DNA of 9,797 bases from Nitrospirota bacterium (lineage in GTDB: Bacteria; Nitrospirota_A; Leptospirillia; Leptospirillales; Leptospirillaceae), in contig DAHWGX010000024.1 in NCBI GenBank assembly GCA_027335985.1, forward strand, positions 1 to 9,797, given 5' to 3'. This document shows, piece after piece, positions 7,820 through 9,797 of this stretch. The notes below the pieces were generated by a model. That model had not been told where the DNA came from. It did not search any database and saw only the letters and a list, made by a program, of their open reading frames with translations. How positions within the stretch are numbered: the first letter of the stretch is position 1; each line of letters begins with the position of its first letter. Both the position numbers and the translations under genes were made by a program.

Positions 7820-8008
7820 ATGTTGACAGGTCTTTTCGAGCCAATCCATCTGATCGTCATCTTGCTGATCGGCATGCTTCTGTTCGGGGCCAAGAAGCTC
7901 CCGGAAATCGGATCAGGGATGGGGAAGGCCATTTCGAATTTCAAGCGCTCCCTGAAGGACTCTCCTGACACACAGGACCACGAGGACAAGCTTGAGTCCA
8001 AGAAATAG
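7820..8008 (+). CDS. tatA: Sec-independent protein translocase subunit TatA
   Basis: TatA oligomerises at the inner membrane to form the transient conduit that exports folded proteins with twin-arginine signal peptides. The 62-residue product shows the family layout: a short N-terminus with a polar residue near the membrane entry (Glu7, His10), one membrane helix (about 9-21), the hinge FG at 22-23, an amphipathic helix ([20 protein letters not shown], 24-43) and a charged, acidic-to-basic tail ending in KK. It lacks the longer tail expected of TatB, and no tatC is adjacent, so the other components must be encoded elsewhere. The ATG at 7820 has AGGGGAGG at 7805-7812 with 7-base spacing. TatA/TatE distinction is not possible from sequence alone. 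Confidence 0.93.
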   Translation: MLTGLFEPIHLIVILLIGMLLFGAKKLPEIGSGMGKAISNFKRSLKDSPDTQDHEDKLESKK

Positions 8009-8068
8009 ATCCGCCCAAACAACGATTACGGCTTTTCTGCTGCTTGATACCGCTTCGGGACGCGCGGA

Positions 8069-8485
8069 GTGAGCTTCTCCCGAAAAAAAATATGGTTGCT
8101 GCTTTTGACCGGCCTTGTGTCCGAGGCGGTCGGCTTTGTCCTGATCAAGAAGGGACTGGTTCAGGTTCCCGTATTCACGACGTCATCCATGACCTCTTTC
8201 ACTTTTCTCTATTCCATCGTGAAAAATCCCCAGGTTCTTCTCGGAACGGCCTTCGAAGCCCTTCATTTCGGGGTTCTGATGGAGCTTCTTTCCGTTTCGG
8301 ATGTTTCCTACATCATCCCGTTGACTTCCATCGGATATATTCTGACCCCCATTTCCGCGCTTTTGTTTCTTTCCGAAGGGATACCGCCGGTGCGATGGGC
8401 GGGGATTTTCTTCGTCTGCGCCGGGGTGATGCTCGTGTCCTTCTCCGACAGACAGCATCGGAAAAAACCGGACCTTGTCACGTAA
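8069..8485 (+). CDS. SMR/DMT-type four-helix membrane protein
   Basis: The 138-residue product has four predicted membrane helices (about 8-30, 45-72, 78-102 and 108-126), the architecture of small multidrug resistance and half-size EamA (DMT) transporters. The first helix, LLTGLVSEAVGFVLIKKGL, aligns by eye with EmrE LGGAILAEVIGTTLMKFSEG. Glu19 falls on the EmrE proton/substrate-coupling Glu14. The third and fourth helices (YIIPLTSIGYILTPISALLFL, then RWAGIFFVCAGVMLVS) are typical of DMT proteins, including ArnE-like flippase subunits. Substrate cannot be told. The start is GTG at 8069; an in-frame TGA at 8045-8047 leaves no earlier start, and GGGA at 8057-8060 is a weak ribosome-binding site. 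It may be co-transcribed with tatA, 60 bases upstream. Such proteins act as dimers; no partner gene is adjacent. Confidence 0.8.
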   Translation: MSFSRKKIWLLLLTGLVSEAVGFVLIKKGLVQVPVFTTSSMTSFTFLYSIVKNPQVLLGTAFEALHFGVLMELLSVSDVSYIIPLTSIGYILTPISALLFLSEGIPPVRWAGIFFVCAGVMLVSFSDRQHRKKPDLVT

Positions 8486-8503
8486 TTCCAGGACCTTCCG
8501 CCC

Positions 8504-8532
8504 TTGACGGGTGAGGGCTGATAGTCTATCCT
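8504..8532 (+). promoter_or_regulatory. promoter of tRNA-Arg
   Basis: TTGACG (8504-8509) and TATCCT (8527-8532) are separated by the ideal 17 bases. They lie in the short gap between the upstream coding region and the tRNA, whose mature 5' end is 24 bases downstream of the -10 box. Transcription would begin near 8540 and leave a 5' leader of about 16 bases for RNase P. The -35 matches consensus at five of six positions and the -10 at four of six. Confidence 0.65.
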
Positions 8533-8555
8533 CTTATTTCGATTCCTTCCAGAAT

Positions 8556-8633
8556 GCGCCTGTAGCTCAGTCCGGATAGAGCATCGGATTCCGGTTCCGA
8601 GTGTCGGGAGTTCAAATCTCTCCAGGCGCGCCA
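8556..8633 (+). tRNA. tRNA-Arg (anticodon CCG)
   Basis: This tRNA reads the CGG arginine codon. All cloverleaf parts can be drawn. The 7-base acceptor stem is GCGCCTG (8556-8562) with CAGGCGC (8623-8629). The D stem is GCTC/GAGC with GG in its 10-base loop. The anticodon stem is TCGGA/TCCGA (8584-8588, 8596-8600) with loop TTCCGGT, which puts CCG at 8591-8593. A 5-base variable loop follows, then the T stem GGGAG/CTCTC with one G-U pair and loop TTCAAAT. The discriminator base is G8630, and CCA is encoded at 8631-8633. The 3' half of tRNA genes is a common phage or island attachment site, and the mobile-element remains immediately downstream fit that. Confidence 0.96.
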
Positions 8634-8658
8634 TTCTTTCTGAAATATCCCCTTTAAA

Positions 8659-8680
8659 ATAAAAACCTTCTGGATTTTAT
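8659..8680 (+). terminator. AT-rich hairpin downstream of tRNA-Arg, possible terminator
   Basis: ATAAAAACC (8659-8667) and GGATTTTAT (8672-8680) pair at 8 of 9 positions around a TTCT loop. It begins 25 bases after the tRNA CCA end, where a terminator for the tRNA transcript would be expected. The stem has only two G-C pairs and only the stem's own T residues act as a tail, so termination strength is doubtful. Confidence 0.3.
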
Positions 8681-8715
8681 CCCGTTACTCCGATTCTATT
8701 AAACTGCCTCGTCTT

Positions 8716-8925
8716 TCAATTTCGGGGCACATCCAGGGCCCAGTAGTGCTCCAAGGCCTGCTTCTTTTCTACAGCCTTCACCACGTCCTTCCAGTCCATC
8801 CTCTCCGACCAGGGGGCCTGATAGGGTGCACGACGTCCCGACGGACTATAATGGGTGGCTATATCCGAACAGTGCGACAGGCTAAGGTCTGTCAGAAATT
8901 GTTCAACGCCACAGTCAGTTTGTGA
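8716..8925 (-). pseudogene. broken C-terminal gene fragment, possible tyrosine integrase
   Basis: On the minus strand a frame of 69 codons is open from an in-frame stop at 8926-8928 to a natural stop TGA at 8716-8718. It has no start codon before an internal Met. Its composition is protein-like, including an amphipathic, helix-like tail DWKDVVKAVEKKQALEHYW before LDVPRN. The segment LSHCSDIATHYS loosely matches the end of tyrosine recombinases (LGHSSI..T..Y), where the second His is followed nine residues later by the catalytic Tyr. Here the spacing is eight, and what follows (about 40 residues ending in an Ala-Val-Glu-Lys-Lys helix) is plausible for an integrase tail. The fragment begins just where the IS3 element starts, so its 5' part was probably displaced or lost by that insertion. 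The integrase assignment is tentative; that it is a truncated coding remnant is more likely than not. Confidence 0.4.
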
Positions 8926-8963
8926 CTATAGTGGATGGGTAAATTTAGACAAAAAATCAGGGG

Positions 8964-8975
8964 GTTCTTAAGAAC
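8964..8975. repeat. perfect 12-base palindrome before orfA
   Basis: GTTCTTAAGAAC is a perfect palindrome that ends 3 bases before the orfA ATG at 8979. It overlaps the place where a ribosome-binding site would be, while the only G-rich run (AGGGGG at 8959-8964) is too far from the ATG. As DNA it could bind a dimeric protein such as the OrfA helix-turn-helix product; as RNA a 12-base palindrome cannot form a useful hairpin. Confidence 0.5.
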
Positions 8976-8978
8976 ATT

Positions 8979-9269
8979 ATGAGCACTCTTCGAAAGCGTT
9001 ATCCCATCGAACTGAAGGTCAGGATCGTTCTCGAAATACTAAAAGAAGAGAAAGCCGTGACCCAATTGGCCTCCGAGCATAAGATCCACTATTCTCAGCT
9101 CCTGAAGTGGCAGAAGCAGGTTCTGGAAGGACTCCCGAATCTCTTCGGGGATCCCCACACCGAAGCCCTGAAAAGCACCCATGAAAAAGAAGTCATGGCC
9201 CTTTATCAGGAGATCGGCCAATTAACCACCCAGTTGGCCTGGTTGAAAAAAAAGTCCGGGATCTCCTGA
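8979..9269 (+). CDS. IS3-family transposase OrfA
   Basis: OrfA is the DNA-binding regulatory half of IS3 transposase. The 96-residue product starts with a basic segment and a helix-turn-helix of the IS3/IS911 type. MSTLRKRYPIELKVRIVLEI at 1-20 is helix 1, and AVTQLASEHKIHYSQLLKWQ near 26-45 forms the recognition unit with its conserved final Trp. It is followed by a leucine-rich coiled coil (about 64-90, Leu/Val/Met repeats in EKEVMALYQEIGQLTTQLAWL) used for multimerisation. The frame ends at TGA 9267-9269, just after the A8 run where ribosomes can slip into orfB. The ATG at 8979 has only a weak ribosome-binding site (AAGAAC region). Confidence 0.92.
   Translation: MSTLRKRYPIELKVRIVLEILKEEKAVTQLASEHKIHYSQLLKWQKQVLEGLPNLFGDPHTEALKSTHEKEVMALYQEIGQLTTQLAWLKKKSGIS
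9248..9254 (+). promoter_or_regulatory. programmed -1 frameshift site (A AAA AAG)
   Basis: Eight A residues (9246-9253) followed by G read in the orfA frame as AAA AAA AAG. This contains the canonical heptamer A AAA AAG at 9248-9254. Slippage by one base moves the ribosome into the orfB frame at GTC 9254 and yields the OrfAB fusion, the active transposase of IS3 elements. The orfA stop follows 12 bases later. A weak ACCC/GGGT pairing (9269-9272, 9287-9290) could be a stimulator, but this is unsure. Confidence 0.88.
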
Positions 9270-9797
9270 CCCATGAACAACGCAAAGGGTTGGTCGAGCC
9301 AGACTGTCCGGAGTTTCCCCTCTCCACACAGGCCTCCCTTCTGGGAGTATCCCGATCCGGACTCTATTACAAGCCGATCTCTCCCTCAAAGGAAGAGGTG
9401 GCTCTTCGGCACAGGATCGACGAGATCTATACCCGCTGGCCTTTCTACGGGAGCCGCCGCATTGCGGCCGTTCTCAAACGGGAGGGTCTCCTTGTGGGAA
9501 GAGCCCGCGTCCAGACCGCCATGCGGGAGATGGGAATCGAAGGGATCCATCCCGGGCCAAACCTCAGCAAGCGGGCTCTGGAACACAAGATCTATCCCTA
9601 TCTTCTTCGCAATGTTACAGCCCAGTATCCGCACCATATCTGGGGAATCGACATTACCTATATCAGACTTCTTCACGGCTGGATGTACCTCGTGGCCATC
9701 ATCGACTGGCATTCCCGGTTTGTTGTCTCTTGGGAGCTGGATCAGACCTTGGAGATGCCGTTTGTCCTGGACGCAGTGGATCGGGCCTTTTCGACCG
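9254..9797 (+). CDS. IS3-family transposase OrfB, 3' truncated by window edge
   Basis: OrfB carries the integrase core that cuts and joins DNA and is made as part of the OrfAB fusion. The frame is open from 9185, after a stop at 9182-9184, to the window end. There is no ATG before the slippery site, so expression should rely on the -1 shift; the start given here is the first codon after slippage. After SLLGVSRSGLYY, the HTH_21-type region (RHRIDEIYTRWPFYGSRRIAAVLKREG and on) precedes the start of the rve core, where HHIWGIDITYIR holds the first catalytic Asp (codon 9650-9652). The following LVAIIDWHSRFVVSWEL is the usual strand 2-3 segment. The second Asp and the Glu of the DDE triad lie outside the window. 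No internal stop or frameshift is seen, so the visible part could be active. Confidence 0.9.

Larger units (their letters stand above)
8932..9797 (+). mobile_element. IS3-family insertion sequence, right part outside window
   Basis: The element has the standard IS3 organisation: orfA, a -1 frameshift motif and orfB with the integrase core, all on one strand. The left end is not certain. TGGATGGG at 8932 resembles the TGGAT start of IS2-type terminal repeats, and the minus-strand fragment on its left closes at 8925-8928, so the boundary should lie between about 8921 and 8934. The right end, its terminal repeat and the target duplication lie beyond base 9797. The region 8634-8931 between the tRNA and the IS holds only the AT-rich hairpin and the minus-strand fragment. 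Confidence 0.8.

Noticed and set aside
8308..8634. Minus-strand frame starting MARLERFELPTLGTGIRCSIRTEL
   Set aside because: Its first part is simply the reverse complement of the tRNA-Arg gene, a well-known false protein in databases; the rest is antisense to the SMR-like gene.
8847..8852. Perfect TATAAT on the + strand
   Set aside because: No -35 box at suitable spacing and no gene directly downstream; it lies inside the minus-strand coding remnant and is likely chance.
1..9797. CRISPR array, riboswitch or rRNA
   Set aside because: No regularly spaced repeats, no recognisable riboswitch core and no rRNA sequence were seen.

Overview
The window comes from a bacterium of moderately high GC content. 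About three quarters of it is the 3' half of a respiratory complex I operon, followed by two small membrane-protein genes, a tRNA gene and the start of a mobile-element zone. All intact genes lie on the + strand. Gene order and protein sequences fit a free-living respiratory bacterium. Nitrospirota such as Leptospirillum is a guess from overall impression only; the sequence itself does not settle the taxon.

Region 1 (1-7606): nuoH-nuoI-nuoJ-nuoK-nuoL-nuoM-nuoN run in the canonical order with gaps of 3-108 bases. They encode the whole membrane arm of the proton-pumping NADH:quinone oxidoreductase except NuoA, plus the NuoI 4Fe-4S wire that hands electrons to quinone. The charged residues needed for pumping (Glu and Lys in NuoK, NuoL, NuoM and NuoN) and all eight NuoI cysteines are present, so the complex looks functional. 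Two genes (nuoH, nuoJ) use TTG starts. The first ~50 bases are probably the end of the preceding gene.

Region 2 (7607-8485): after a 213-base gap with two inverted repeats and a consensus -10 box lies tatA, the pore-forming subunit of twin-arginine protein export. It is followed by a four-helix transporter-like protein of the small multidrug resistance/DMT type that keeps the EmrE-like membrane Glu.

Region 3 (8486-9797): a tRNA-Arg(CCG) gene with its own promoter and encoded CCA. Downstream, on the minus strand, is a 69-codon open remnant whose end faintly resembles a tyrosine recombinase C-terminus. The remnant stops abruptly where an IS3-family insertion sequence begins. The IS has orfA, a textbook A AAA AAG -1 frameshift site, and orfB, which runs off the window. 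The simplest reading is a tRNA-linked integration site whose integrase-like gene was broken by the IS. No clearly new biological system is visible; the most interesting part is this tRNA / remnant / IS junction.
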